DNA of 64,000 nucleotides, from contig NZ_CP048113.1 in NCBI RefSeq assembly GCF_010093065.1, positions 7,706,001-7,770,000 on the forward strand. Reading direction: 5' to 3'. Made by a program: the position numbers and the translations under genes. Positions 1 through 9,681 of the stretch are shown one piece after another. The stretch is from Chitinophaga agri (GTDB taxonomy: Bacteria > Bacteroidota > Bacteroidia > Chitinophagales > Chitinophagaceae). Under the pieces are notes generated by a model. The model was not told the origin of the DNA. It saw only the letters and a program-made list of their open reading frames with translations, and did not search any database. How positions within the stretch are numbered: the stretch's first letter is position 1; the number at the start of each line of letters is the position of its first letter.

Positions 1-2970
1 ACAAACGGCGGACTGCCCCACGGTCCCTACCAGTGGCAGCTCCCGCTCATTTTTATCCTGCATGACGAAGTACAGATGGTTGTCATTCTGCAGATATTTC
101 CGTAATAATGTACGTCCCTGCTGTTTTTCGAGTACCATCGATTCTGTATACTGTGCCAGTGTTTCTGTCAGGAAAGCCTTGCCCGGTTGGTCAGCAGGCG
201 ATAACAGATTGGCCCACCATTGATGTGCTGTCTCATGCACTGTTGTGCCATAGGCATAGTTGACTTTATTGCTGTCGCTGAAGTTTGTCTGGAAGTTCAG
301 ACGCTCCGCACTGAATATTACTCCCGGATAGGCGGTGGCGGCGCCTTTATAATGTGGTATCTCTGCCAGTGTCAGTGTTTTGAGCGGGTAAGTGCCGAAT
401 TGTTCACTGCCGTAGTCAATGGCATCTTTCATACCCTGCATCATGGCAGCTAGATTTTGTGTATGTCCGGGATGATAGAAAATACGGTACGTTATGCCTT
501 TGTATATCTCTTTGCTAAGCGCATAATGCCCGGCGGCGAAAGCAAACATGAAATTGATAGGTGCAGGCGTCTTGTAATGGAAATACCTGCGTCCGTCCTT
601 CAGCCAGGTTTGCTGCAGTTGTCCGACTGTCACCACCTGCTGATCAGGAGCAACGGAAATCGTTGTTTCATAGTCGATCAGGTGATAGTTGCTGTCCGTA
701 GAGAACAGGGCGACATGAGGCAGCATGCCATCGGTCTTCCTGGTGACTGAATCGGTCACTTCCCAGCGATCATTGTACCCCAGAGATGGGACAAACTTCT
801 CCAGTTCGACATAAGAACCATTGCTGACAACCGTATGTTCCTTATTCAGGTCAGTAAAACCGGAGCGGATGATCTCCATCGTAAAACTTAACTGTAGACT
901 ATCGCCTGGATACAGCGGCTTTTTCAGTTCATACAGATATTGTTTAAATACCGGATCGTATGTCATATTCGCTGCGACTGGCAGGGAAATGTGGCAGCTG
1001 TTCACTTCGGGATCAATACTTATCCAAAGTTCTGGGATGGGAACAGTGGTTTGATTACTGAGCTGATAGGTGCCATTGACGGTGTATCTCCCATCCCCCG
1101 GATAGAGGTCAACGTGGGTACGTACAGCAGTGATCACCGGTTGTGGCATATCGGCCATCGCGCGGTATTGCTGTTCATAACGGAGTCGCCAGCCGAGTTG
1201 CGCTTTGGCACTCCTGTATGTTCCCTCGATATTGGTTTTATAGTAGATGAAACTACCGACAGCGATGTACAGCAGAGCGGGTATTGCAACCGCCCATTGA
1301 AAGCGTAACAGTCTGAATCGCTGTTTAATATAACTGCTTCTCTGCCAAAGCTGCACTGTCAGTATAGACAGTATAGTAGCGGCCAGAGACCAGTATAACA
1401 TATACCAGTTGAATGCTGTTGCATAATGTCCAAATCCGTTCATGTCTGACCAGGTCATATCCGGTGCGGTAGCATAACGTAGCAGGTAGTGTTCGATGCC
1501 GAGTCTGCGGCTGGAGATGATCAGCAACGCCAGGAACATATTCAGTACCATGCCCAGGTACTTATTGCCGGCGAGGGTTTGTATAAATAATGTTAGTACC
1601 GCAAAGAGTAATAATGGTATCCCGCTGTAGTAATACAGGGACAGATAAGGAAGCATGTCTATATGATAGTAGCCATTACTCACCTGTAAACTGATGCCAA
1701 TACCAATATTCGCTGTGATCAGTGTAATGACCAGTATGACGAGTGTACTATATTTAGCTGCCCACATCATAGTATCTGGCAGGGGAGTGCTGTACAAGAG
1801 GGAGGCTATATTATTACTACGTTCTCTGTCCGCCAGTTCAGCTGTATAAAAGATGATCAGCAACATGGCCGGTTTCACTGACCGTAATGCATCTGCCATA
1901 AAACCTGTGGTGGCGTAGAATTGTACACCATAGGCGCCGCTGTACAGTGTGTCTTTTAATTCTATCGCAAATATAAATATCCAGAGCGCCAGCATTACCA
2001 GGAACGGAATATGTCTGAAAAGCTGTACGACTTCCAGTCTGCATTGTGACAGGAAACTATTCCAGTGATAACGGTATCCGGCGACGGTGCTGCTGACCGG
2101 TGTATAAGATATGGCGGCCACCGGTGTGGCTTTCGCTGACGCACGTTTTCCGGCTATTGTCACATGAAGGCGGAAGGAGAATGCTTTATAGGTAATGAAC
2201 AGTAGCATAGTTGATAAGGCCGTCCATAAGAGCCTGTTTTGCAGGAAGAGGCCTTTTAGCTCATATAGCTGTTGATTCCGCTGTACATCTGACCATAGGC
2301 GTGTGTCTCCCAGGAAGATTGCCAGTCCGAATGGATCGACCAGTAATGATAACGGATCCGGCGTGCCTGTCTTTAACGCCGAACTGGCAAACAGTGGAGA
2401 GTTACCAAGTATTGCTGCTATGGAGTAAAGAATGTAGAGCAGTACACCGGCTGTATAGATCGCGCGGATACTCCTCGTCAGGAGCGCCGTACAAAAGATC
2501 ACGGTACATACGAACAATACATTCGGTAATCCCATTACCAGCAATGGTTGCAGGAAGAAGGACAGTCTGAAGATGCCTGTCTGCCCGCTGTTAATCCCCC
2601 AGGCACTGATCGCTATGCCTGCTGTCGCTAATATCAGTGTCATAAAAACGACTATTAATAAAGCGGAGAACCTGACCAGGAAATAAGGCAGTTTCTTCAC
2701 CGCTGTCGTAAATAGTAACTGATCCATTCTGTAGGTAGTATCCCGCAATACTACACTCGCACAACATATGGTGCTCACGAAGATGGTGAACAGGGAAAGT
2801 AGTCCGGTGATATACGTGACTACATAAGGGCTATTCGTATGTACGGTATTACCGCCAAAATTCCCCTGTGCGCAAAGGACGCCTAATGCCAGGAACAGCA
2901 ATGCCGTCACCTTGAAGATAAGCTGCCGGACATGATATCGCATTTCAAAGCAGAACAGATCACTTAACAT
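1..2970 (-). CDS. ABC-2 type permease fused to an M1-family peptidase domain (3' end outside window)
   Basis: Reading leftward from ATG at 2968-2970 the frame stays open to base 1, giving 990 codons without a stop, so the gene is cut by the window edge. The first ~590 residues carry repeated hydrophobic segments typical of an ABC-2 exporter permease. The rest is an extracytoplasmic aminopeptidase-like region with the zinc motif HETAH (H912, E913, H916) followed by QWW and a second Glu at 936. The spacing is that of the M1 peptidases fused to ABC permeases. The start overlaps the stop of the upstream ATPase gene by seven bases and has a GGAGGT ribosome site about 10 bases before it. Together the two genes make an exporter whose permease also carries a peptidase; the substrate is unknown. 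Whether the peptidase is active is inferred only from the intact metal ligands. Confidence 0.88.
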   Translation of the reverse strand, partial: MLSDLFCFEMRYHVRQLIFKVTALLFLALGVLCAQGNFGGNTVHTNSPYVVTYITGLLSLFTIFVSTICCASVVLRDTTYRMDQLLFTTAVKKLPYFLVRFSALLIVVFMTLILATAGIAISAWGINSGQTGIFRLSFFLQPLLVMGLPNVLFVCTVIFCTALLTRSIRAIYTAGVLLYILYSIAAILGNSPLFASSALKTGTPDPLSLLVDPFGLAIFLGDTRLWSDVQRNQQLYELKGLFLQNRLLWTALSTMLLFITYKAFSFRLHVTIAGKRASAKATPVAAISYTPVSSTVAGYRYHWNSFLSQCRLEVVQLFRHIPFLVMLALWIFIFAIELKDTLYSGAYGVQFYATTGFMADALRSVKPAMLLIIFYTAELADRERSNNIASLLYSTPLPDTMMWAAKYSTLVILVITLITANIGIGISLQVSNGYYHIDMLPYLSLYYYSGIPLLLFAVLTLFIQTLAGNKYLGMVLNMFLALLIISSRRLGIEHYLLRYATAPDMTWSDMNGFGHYATAFNWYMLYWSLAATILSILTVQLWQRSSYIKQRFRLLRFQWAVAIPALLYIAVGSFIYYKTNIEGTYRSAKAQLGWRLRYEQQYRAMADMPQPVITAVRTHVDLYPGDGRYTVNGTYQLSNQTTVPIPELWISIDPEVNSCHISLPVAANMTYDPVFKQYLYELKKPLYPGDSLQLSFTMEIIRSGFTDLNKEHTVVSNGSYVELEKFVPSLGYNDRWEVTDSVTRKTDGMLPHVALFSTDSNYHLIDYETTISVAPDQQVVTVGQLQQTWLKDGRRYFHYKTPAPINFMFAFAAGHYALSKEIYKGITYRIFYHPGHTQNLAAMMQGMKDAIDYGSEQFGTYPLKTLTLAEIPHYKGAATAYPGVIFSAERLNFQTNFSDSNKVNYAYGTTVHETAHQWWANLLSPADQPGKAFLTETLAQYTESMVLEKQQGRTLLRKYLQNDNHLYFVMQDKNERELPLVGTVGQSAVC

Positions 2971-3866
2971 GCTGCGACCTCCTTTCCGGAACGCTGGGTC
3001 CCAAATAATGCGGAGAAGTAGACATCTTCCAGGTCAGGTGTAAATGGCTGGAAGCCGGATTCCGGGCAGCTATCCGCCAGGACATGCAGGTGAATACTAC
3101 CGGCAATCCTCCTGGTTGAAATAACATCCATGGTTGACAGGTAATGTGGTAATGCCTCTTTTAAGACCGTTTTTCGCCATATCTGTCCTTTGAGTGTATG
3201 GGTCAGCTCAGCCGGTTTTCCGCGTAATATGACCTTCCCGTTTGCCAGCACGGCCATCTCCGGACAAAGATCATGTACATCCTCTACAATATGCGTAGAC
3301 AATAGTACCACTACCTGTTCTCCGATCTCACTCAGCAGGTCATGGAACCGGTTCCGCTCCTGAGGGTCCAGTCCAGCGGTCGGCTCATCTACGATCACCA
3401 GCTGCGGATTGCCCAGTAAGGCCTGTGCAATACCAAAGCGCTGCCGCATCCCGCCGGAGAAAGTACTGACCGCCTGTTTCCTCACGCCATATAAATTCGT
3501 TTGCTGTAAGAGTGCCGTTACCTGTTCTTTTCTTTCGGCTTTATTTGTAATGCCTTTGAGTATGGCAAAATGGTCCAGTAATGTATAGGCGGAGATCTTC
3601 GGATATACACCGAAATCCTGTGGAAGGTAACCCAGCTGATGACGTAATGCTGCGGGATGATGAAGGATGTCTTTCCCATCAAATAATATTTCTCCGCTGT
3701 CGGGTAACTGTAACGTGGCCAGTGTGCGCATGAGAGACGACTTACCTGCGCCGTTGGGACCCAGCAGCCCGAACATACCATTAGGGATATCAAGGGATAC
3801 ATTATCCAGGGCCTTCACCTGATGGCCATAGCTTTTGCTGAGTTGTCTGATCTGTAGTCGGTACAT
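2964..3866 (-). CDS. ABC transporter ATP-binding protein
   Basis: A 300-residue ATPase subunit that energises the permease encoded directly downstream. Visible motifs are Walker A GPNGAGKS (36-43), the signature FSGGMRQ (136-142), Walker B LVIVDEP (156-162) and the H-loop histidine near 192. Length and the C-terminal extension of about 80 residues fit drug or antibiotic-type (ABC-2) exporters. Its stop overlaps the permease start, so the two are almost certainly co-translated. It is transcribed away from the LytS/LytTR genes, with about 170 bases between the start codons, which makes regulation by that two-component system plausible but unproven. Confidence 0.93.
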   Translation of the reverse strand: MYRLQIRQLSKSYGHQVKALDNVSLDIPNGMFGLLGPNGAGKSSLMRTLATLQLPDSGEILFDGKDILHHPAALRHQLGYLPQDFGVYPKISAYTLLDHFAILKGITNKAERKEQVTALLQQTNLYGVRKQAVSTFSGGMRQRFGIAQALLGNPQLVIVDEPTAGLDPQERNRFHDLLSEIGEQVVVLLSTHIVEDVHDLCPEMAVLANGKVILRGKPAELTHTLKGQIWRKTVLKEALPHYLSTMDVISTRRIAGSIHLHVLADSCPESGFQPFTPDLEDVYFSALFGTQRSGKEVAAC

Positions 3867-4040
3867 GTAACGGTGTTTTGTATGAATAGGTCTGCAAACT
3901 ATACCACCGCTGCTGAGCGCTCAACTATATATGAGGAAAGACAGGGCGGCCATGACAAACGCCCTGTGCCGGCTTATATCCGTCATTGTGCACTTACATC
4001 ATGAAAATAGCCTCTTTCGTCATTAATTTTTGTACGGACG

Positions 4041-5555
4041 ATGGAATTAGCTTTTTTTTACCCGTCATATATGGATGCATTAAAAGAAAAAGGAAGCTTT
4101 GTTATCCGTGGCCTGGAAGTCTGGCTGTTCGTCGGTCTGCTGATCTGGGTGGTCATACTGGGACAGCGGACAATGACCTGGGAACTTTTCGGATCGCATA
4201 TGGCTGCTTTAGGCTTGCCGGAGCTGCCTGTGCTGCTGTTCACCTGGTACAGCAAACCATTACAGGCACGGCTTACAAACACGCAGTACCAGCTGGTCTG
4301 GTGGGGAGTGTTTGCCGTTATGTTACCGCTACTGAGCGTGTGCAGTTGCTATTATCATCCATCCGCAGTAACAGCCGGTCATTATCTAACCAATATCTTA
4401 TGCTGTATTTCGCTCGGCGTACTGCTGGTCGCCAGTAGCTATTATCAGCGGGAGATGCGGCATGTCAGCTGGATCAGGCGGATCAGTCTTGATAAGGCGG
4501 TCCTGATCAGTCTTGCACTGATCGCGCTATTGTTATCAGTGATGGCCGTATCCAGTCTGAACAACCCTCGCTATCATACAAAGGACCAGCTGCTGATAGG
4601 GTATGAATTCAGTCCCGTAAAGATCATCACTCACTTCGGTCTTTTTATCGCGTTACTCGCACAGTTCCTGTTTATGTACTGCTGCGGCTATGCCCTGTAT
4701 TATCTGAATAGTCGTGTGTTAGTGGCTCAGATACTCAAACGGCGCGGTATCATTTTTTATCTTATGAGTGTATTTGCACTGGTAGCGGTATTGTATCCGT
4801 TTATAGGGCAACTATTGGCCTGGATGCCCATTAACAGCCTGTTAGGGGGTATCTTCGATAGGAATCCTTTTGTACTGGAGAACAGCTTTGGTGCACTGAT
4901 GATTATGTTTGCCTCCCTGCCAATTGTACTCGCCATTCAATGGACCCGCCAGAACAATCGTATTGTTGCATTGGAACAGGAGAAAACAAAAACAGAGCTG
5001 GACCTGTTAAAACAGCAGCTTAACCCTCATTTCTTCTTTAATACATTAAACAACCTGTACGCTTTAAGCCTGCAGCGGTCGAAGCAAACACCTGATAGTA
5101 TCTTACAGCTGTCAGAGCTGATGCGTTATGTTATTTACAAAGGACAGGAAGAACGGGTCACTATAAAAGAGGAGCTGAAGTATATCGAAGACTATATGGA
5201 CCTGCAGCAGATGCGGCTCCGTCAAAAGCCGGACGTACATTTCATAAAAGATATTGAAGATGAGACGCAGATGCTGGCCCCCATGTTACTCATCGTATTT
5301 ATAGAGAACGCTTTTAAACATGGTATTGAACCAGCGGAAGAACAGGCGTTCCTGCGCATCCAACTGATATGCCGGCAGGGCAAGATACATCTCATCTGTG
5401 AGAACTCCGTTGAACCAGGCAATACCACCACCCGGGGCATCGGACTGACTAACCTGCGAAAGCGCCTGGAACTATTATATCCCGGCCGCTACCAGTTAGA
5501 AACCGGTATAAAAAATCATACATTTAAAGCAGTATTGCAACTATATCCTGCATGA
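4041..5555 (+). CDS. LytS-type membrane sensor histidine kinase
   Basis: 504 residues. The N-terminal ~310 residues hold about eight hydrophobic segments, followed by a short coiled linker and a His_kinase (LytS/YehU) domain: LNPHFFFNTLNN with the phospho-acceptor H330, the N box FIENAFKHG (N423) and a final GIGLTNL glycine box. It should autophosphorylate and pass phosphate to the response regulator, whose ATG overlaps this stop codon (ATGA at 5552-5555). The start at 4041 has a weak ribosome site; ATG 4071 is an in-frame alternative. The signal sensed cannot be read from the sequence. The divergent ABC/peptidase exporter is a candidate target. Confidence 0.9.
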   Translation: MELAFFYPSYMDALKEKGSFVIRGLEVWLFVGLLIWVVILGQRTMTWELFGSHMAALGLPELPVLLFTWYSKPLQARLTNTQYQLVWWGVFAVMLPLLSVCSCYYHPSAVTAGHYLTNILCCISLGVLLVASSYYQREMRHVSWIRRISLDKAVLISLALIALLLSVMAVSSLNNPRYHTKDQLLIGYEFSPVKIITHFGLFIALLAQFLFMYCCGYALYYLNSRVLVAQILKRRGIIFYLMSVFALVAVLYPFIGQLLAWMPINSLLGGIFDRNPFVLENSFGALMIMFASLPIVLAIQWTRQNNRIVALEQEKTKTELDLLKQQLNPHFFFNTLNNLYALSLQRSKQTPDSILQLSELMRYVIYKGQEERVTIKEELKYIEDYMDLQQMRLRQKPDVHFIKDIEDETQMLAPMLLIVFIENAFKHGIEPAEEQAFLRIQLICRQGKIHLICENSVEPGNTTTRGIGLTNLRKRLELLYPGRYQLETGIKNHTFKAVLQLYPA

Positions 5556-6283
5556 GTTTACGATGTTTAATAGTAGATGATGAGCCGCTAGCACACGATG
5601 TGATCCTGCGGTATATGGAAGACGTTCCTTTCCTGGAGCTGGCCGGCCAGTGTTACCGGGCCACCGAAGCGCTGGAAGTGCTCAGCCGGCAATCCGTTGA
5701 CCTTATCTTTCTCGATATCCGGATGCCTAAACTCACCGGGCTGGATTTTCTGCGTACTTTACAGCAACAGCCACTGGTGATCATTACCTCTGCCTATGAG
5801 GAGCATGCGCTGGAGAGCTTTGAGCTGGAAGTCTGTGATTACCTGTTAAAACCTTTTCGCTTTGATCGTTTTCTGAAAGCGGTGAACCGTGCATTCTCCC
5901 AATACCACCTGAAGCAGCAGGCCAGTCATCCGATACCTGTACCCGCTCCGCCTGTGGCCGAACAAACACAATTGTACATCAGATCCGATAAGAAGATCAT
6001 CCCGCTTAACCCGGACGACCTGTACTATCTCGAAAGCCTGGGAAATTATGTCAAGGTCTGGGAAGCCAGCCGTTTTCTACTCACACCACGCACCCTGTCC
6101 AGTTTTGAAAGCCAGTTACCTGCAGAAACGTTTATCCGCATTCATAAATCTTATATCCTCAATAAGAAATTTGTGAGCTATCTTGAGGGCAATACCGTTA
6201 CACTGAAGAACGGAAAGCAATTGCCGCTTGGGAAAAATTACAAACATCAGGTGAAACAGTTGCTCGGCGGACGAAATAATTAG
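5552..6283 (+). CDS. LytTR-family response regulator
   Basis: 243 residues. An N-terminal receiver domain shows the acidic pair D9/D10, the phospho-acceptor D55 in LIFLDIRMP and the conserved K100 in LLKPF. A linker of about 30 residues leads to a C-terminal LytTR DNA-binding domain (about 143-240) with the typical FIRIHKSYILN and LPLGKNY blocks. The start codon overlaps the kinase stop, so the two form a translationally coupled two-component system. LytTR proteins usually bind paired direct repeats upstream of their targets; I did not find a convincing pair by eye in the 3867-4040 gap. Confidence 0.95.
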   Translation: MSLRCLIVDDEPLAHDVILRYMEDVPFLELAGQCYRATEALEVLSRQSVDLIFLDIRMPKLTGLDFLRTLQQQPLVIITSAYEEHALESFELEVCDYLLKPFRFDRFLKAVNRAFSQYHLKQQASHPIPVPAPPVAEQTQLYIRSDKKIIPLNPDDLYYLESLGNYVKVWEASRFLLTPRTLSSFESQLPAETFIRIHKSYILNKKFVSYLEGNTVTLKNGKQLPLGKNYKHQVKQLLGGRNN

Positions 6284-6287
6284 AATT

Positions 6288-6695
6288 ATGGCAATATTAA
6301 AGACCGTTGGCCTCCTGATCATTCAGGAGCGGAAGTTATTACTGGCATTCAGCAGGAATAAACAATGCTTTTATTTACCTGGTGGCAAAGTCGATGCAGG
6401 AGAAACAGAGAAAGGCGCATTATGCAGAGAGATCGCGGAAGAACTGAATGTGGTGCTCAGTGAAGCCGAACTGGAATTCTACACGCATATCACGGCGCCG
6501 GCTTTCGGAGAACAGAATGGTGTGATAATGGAACAGGACTGTTACCGGCTGCACAGGCAGGTGACACCGGTACCATCAGCAGAAATAGGAGAGATCCGTT
6601 TTTTCTCTTCGGATGAGTATGCGCAACAGCAGGCACAGGCACCGGGCGCCATTGCCGTGCTGCGTAAACTGAAGGAGGAGGGTTTAGTAGATTGA
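6288..6695 (+). CDS. Nudix hydrolase
   Basis: 135 residues with a clear Nudix box from G32 to about L53: GGKVDAGET, then REIAEEL, which supplies the metal-binding Glu residues. Nudix enzymes cleave nucleoside diphosphates linked to another moiety, including oxidised nucleotides and dinucleotides. The specificity here cannot be decided. It starts four bases after the response regulator stop and ends 21 bases before the aldo/keto reductase, so it may sit in a read-through transcript with them. Confidence 0.93.
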   Translation: MAILKTVGLLIIQERKLLLAFSRNKQCFYLPGGKVDAGETEKGALCREIAEELNVVLSEAELEFYTHITAPAFGEQNGVIMEQDCYRLHRQVTPVPSAEIGEIRFFSSDEYAQQQAQAPGAIAVLRKLKEEGLVD

Positions 6696-6716
6696 CAGAC
6701 CACAAAATAAACAGTT

Positions 6717-7700
6717 ATGAATTACAGACCATTTAAAGACGTACAGGTAGCTGAAGTAGGATTGGGCACCTGGCAACTGGGCAGTGCCGACTGGGGAAAC
6801 GTGTGTGATGAAGATGCCCTGCAGATCTTACAGGCATATACCGATGCTGGTGGCAACTTTATTGACACTGCTGATGTATATGGCATGGGGGTGAGTGAAA
6901 CTATTATCGGTAAATTTTTATCCACTGTCAATAAAGAGCTGTTTGTCGCTACGAAGCTGGGCCGCAGAGGGGACAATGGTAATGGCTGGCCGCAGAACTT
7001 TTCCTATGATGCCATGAAGCGTCATACAGAAGCTTCTTTACAGCACCTGGGACTTTCCCGTTTATTCCTCCAGCAGCTGCATTGTATTCCTACGGAAGAA
7101 ATGCAGTCCGGAAAGGTATTTGATCACCTTCGTAAGCTGCAGGACCAAGGACTGATCCGCTATTTCGGCGCCAGTGTAGAGACTTCGGAAGAAGCACTGA
7201 TCTGCCTGGAGCAGGAAGGACTGGTTTCTCTGCAGATCATCTTCAACCTCTTCCGCCAGCATGTCGCCGATGAGATCTTTGCAAAGGCACAGGAAAAAGG
7301 TGTGGCATTGATCGTGCGGGTGCCGCTGGCCAGCGGACTGTTAAGCGGTCATTTCAAAGCGGATACCGTATTCCCCGAAAAAGATCATCGTAACTATAAT
7401 GCCAATGGCGCTGCCTTTAATGCGGGAGAAACGTTCTCCGGAATAGACTTTAAAGAGGGCGTACGCCTGGCAGCCGATATGCAGCAACTATTACCGGAAG
7501 GTTCCATGGCGCAGTGGGCTATCCGCTGGATACTGGACCACCCTGCCGTGACCACGGTTATTCCAGGTGCATCCAGGGTCGAACAGGTGACCAGCAATGT
7601 GTCTGCTTCTCAACTGACGCCTTTATCTGCAGGTATCCATACACAGCTTAGAAAGCTGTATGAGAAAGATGTGCATGGCAGGATCAGGGGCCATTATTAA
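6717..7700 (+). CDS. Aldo/keto reductase
   Basis: 327 residues, a full-length (alpha/beta)8 NADPH-dependent oxidoreductase. The catalytic tetrad is visible: D50 and Y55 in IDTADVYG, K80 in VATKLG and H122 in LQQLH. The C-terminal part keeps the cofactor-binding VTTVIPGAS block. It follows the Nudix gene closely on the same strand. Its physiological carbonyl substrate is unknown; many such proteins act on sugars or reactive aldehydes. Confidence 0.93.
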   Translation: MNYRPFKDVQVAEVGLGTWQLGSADWGNVCDEDALQILQAYTDAGGNFIDTADVYGMGVSETIIGKFLSTVNKELFVATKLGRRGDNGNGWPQNFSYDAMKRHTEASLQHLGLSRLFLQQLHCIPTEEMQSGKVFDHLRKLQDQGLIRYFGASVETSEEALICLEQEGLVSLQIIFNLFRQHVADEIFAKAQEKGVALIVRVPLASGLLSGHFKADTVFPEKDHRNYNANGAAFNAGETFSGIDFKEGVRLAADMQQLLPEGSMAQWAIRWILDHPAVTTVIPGASRVEQVTSNVSASQLTPLSAGIHTQLRKLYEKDVHGRIRGHY

Positions 7701-7775
7701 CCGGTTGATTACACACAGGACTACCTACTAGTTAGTTTTGGTTATATCTTTACCCCCGGAACAGAGAAAATTGTC

Positions 7776-8891
7776 ATGAGATATAACACACCTGTGCTTA
7801 AGAAAGACCAGCCCGATGATTCCTATAAATTCCGTGCATTACCACCACCCAGTGGAAGTTATCCGTACCGGTTGCTTTTAAAGGACGTACTGCCATCAGC
7901 AGATGATAACAGTATGGTCTTTCATATGGTCGGTGATACCGGAAGTCTCCGTAGTCCTGATTTTCAGCGTGAGGTGGTAGGCCAGATGGTAGAGCAGTTC
8001 CACCTGGCTGCTCCAGAAGAGCGTCCGCAATTCCTCTATCACCTGGGAGACGTGGTATATAACCACGGTGAGGCGTCGCAATACCAACGTCAGTTCTTTG
8101 GCCCATATAAGGCTTATCCCGGGCCTATCTTTGCGATTGCGGGTAATCATGACAGCGATGTCAATATGGACGGTCCTGTGGCTTATAATGCGCTCGAACC
8201 ATTTATGGCCGTTTTCTGCGACACTGCTCCGCATACCGTCTCATTCAGTGGCGGCGCCGAAAGAAAAAGCATGATCCAGCCAAATGTCTACTGGACACTG
8301 AAGGCGCCGCTGGCCAATATCATCGGGATGCATAGTAACGTGCCGAAATTCGGTATCGTAACAGATGAACAGAAAGCCTGGCTGAAAGAAGAGCTGATCG
8401 CTGCCAACAGCGAGCGCCCTGATAAAGCCCTGATAATCTGTATACATCACGCGCCCTACACGGCCGATATTAACCATGGGTCCAGTCTCCCAATGATCAC
8501 GCTCCTGGAAGAGGCATTTGCCGAAACAGGCGTACGCCCGGATATTGTCTTCAGCGGACACGTACACAACTACCAGCGCCTGAACAGGCACTATCCCGAT
8601 GGGAAGTCAGTTTGCTTTATTGTAGCCGGTGGAGGTGGATACGACGAACTACATCCTATCGCTTCCCTGGACGATAGCCGGTTCACTAATGATTATCCCC
8701 TTTTTAAATATGTGTCGCTGGACGCCTACTGTGATAATAAACACGGTTTTCTGAAGGTCGCTATTCAGAAGACCGCAGCAGGCCTGACCCTGACCGGCAG
8801 GTATTATGCAGTACCGCATAGTCCAAGGCCGGACGCGCCCATAGACGCTACCCTGGAAGACACGTTCGTATTAGCGCTCGGAAGGCCCTGA
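7776..8891 (+). CDS. Calcineurin-like metallophosphoesterase
   Basis: 371 residues with the whole dimetal phosphoesterase motif series: GDTG near the N-terminus, LGDVVYNHGE, AGNHDSD, a histidine pair in IHHAPY, and SGHVHNY. No signal peptide is evident, so it is probably cytoplasmic. The family includes phosphatases, nucleases and cyclic-nucleotide phosphodiesterases; the substrate is undetermined. It ends eight bases before the convergent alpha/beta hydrolase gene. Confidence 0.9.
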   Translation: MRYNTPVLKKDQPDDSYKFRALPPPSGSYPYRLLLKDVLPSADDNSMVFHMVGDTGSLRSPDFQREVVGQMVEQFHLAAPEERPQFLYHLGDVVYNHGEASQYQRQFFGPYKAYPGPIFAIAGNHDSDVNMDGPVAYNALEPFMAVFCDTAPHTVSFSGGAERKSMIQPNVYWTLKAPLANIIGMHSNVPKFGIVTDEQKAWLKEELIAANSERPDKALIICIHHAPYTADINHGSSLPMITLLEEAFAETGVRPDIVFSGHVHNYQRLNRHYPDGKSVCFIVAGGGGYDELHPIASLDDSRFTNDYPLFKYVSLDAYCDNKHGFLKVAIQKTAAGLTLTGRYYAVPHSPRPDAPIDATLEDTFVLALGRP

Positions 8892-8899
8892 CCAGCTGA

Positions 8900-9601
8900 T
8901 CAAACGTCTGTCAGCATCCCGGCTGGCTGCAGGAAGTAAGTCAGCAGGGATATGTTGACCTGCTCTATCGGATGTGGCGTGCCGGGCAGTACGGCCATCC
9001 GGGCGCCCGGAATACCTCTATAGGCTACCACCGTTTCTTCCAGTGTCACCATTTTATCCCTGTCGCCCAGCATAATAAGCGCAGGGGTGGAGATCTCTTT
9101 ATATTCATCCGGTTTCAGCGGATTATCCTTCCCCATTGCCAGCAGCATCTCTGCTGTTCGCTGCAATACCGTTTTCCAGTCGTTCGGCGCATGCAGCCGG
9201 GCCAGATTATCTGCGAAAGCGGGCACCTTCTGCACGATGATATCTGCATCCAGCATCTTTACTTCTCTGGCAGCTGTTGTTTCGTCCCAGTGGAACTTGG
9301 TACCTAATGTAATGACCCTGCTGATCAGGTCAGGATATTGCCTGGCAAGGTACAGCGCCACATATCCCCCCATACTGTAACCAAAGATGGTAACTTCCTT
9401 TAGCTTATGCTGACGGATGTATTGCAGGGTGGCTTCAGCGAAAAGTGCAATAGAGAAACGCTGTTCCGGTAGCGGAGCACCGCCGTGTCCCGGGAATTCA
9501 GGTAAGTGTACTTCATAATGCGCTGCAAGTTGCGCAGCCAGTGGTTGTAACTGTGTAGCCGCGCCAATAGCGCCATGGAGCAATAACAAGGATGGTTTCA
9601 T
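8900..9601 (-). CDS. Alpha/beta hydrolase
   Basis: 233 residues with the standard fold: LLLHG oxyanion strand near residue 5, nucleophile elbow GYSMGG (S76), an acid in GDRD (D182) and the catalytic H210 in TPHPIE. The length fits small esterases of the MenH/BioH-like type. No signal peptide is present. It stands alone, convergent with the metallophosphoesterase and divergent from the M48 protease, so the context gives no substrate. Confidence 0.92.
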   Translation of the reverse strand: MKPSLLLLHGAIGAATQLQPLAAQLAAHYEVHLPEFPGHGGAPLPEQRFSIALFAEATLQYIRQHKLKEVTIFGYSMGGYVALYLARQYPDLISRVITLGTKFHWDETTAAREVKMLDADIIVQKVPAFADNLARLHAPNDWKTVLQRTAEMLLAMGKDNPLKPDEYKEISTPALIMLGDRDKMVTLEETVVAYRGIPGARMAVLPGTPHPIEQVNISLLTYFLQPAGMLTDV

Positions 9602-9681
9602 CTAATGAAGATACAGAAATGGATTTATTAAAAAGTTCGTCGTAGATTTCGTTTCATTTGATCGTTCTGTTAATCTGATCT

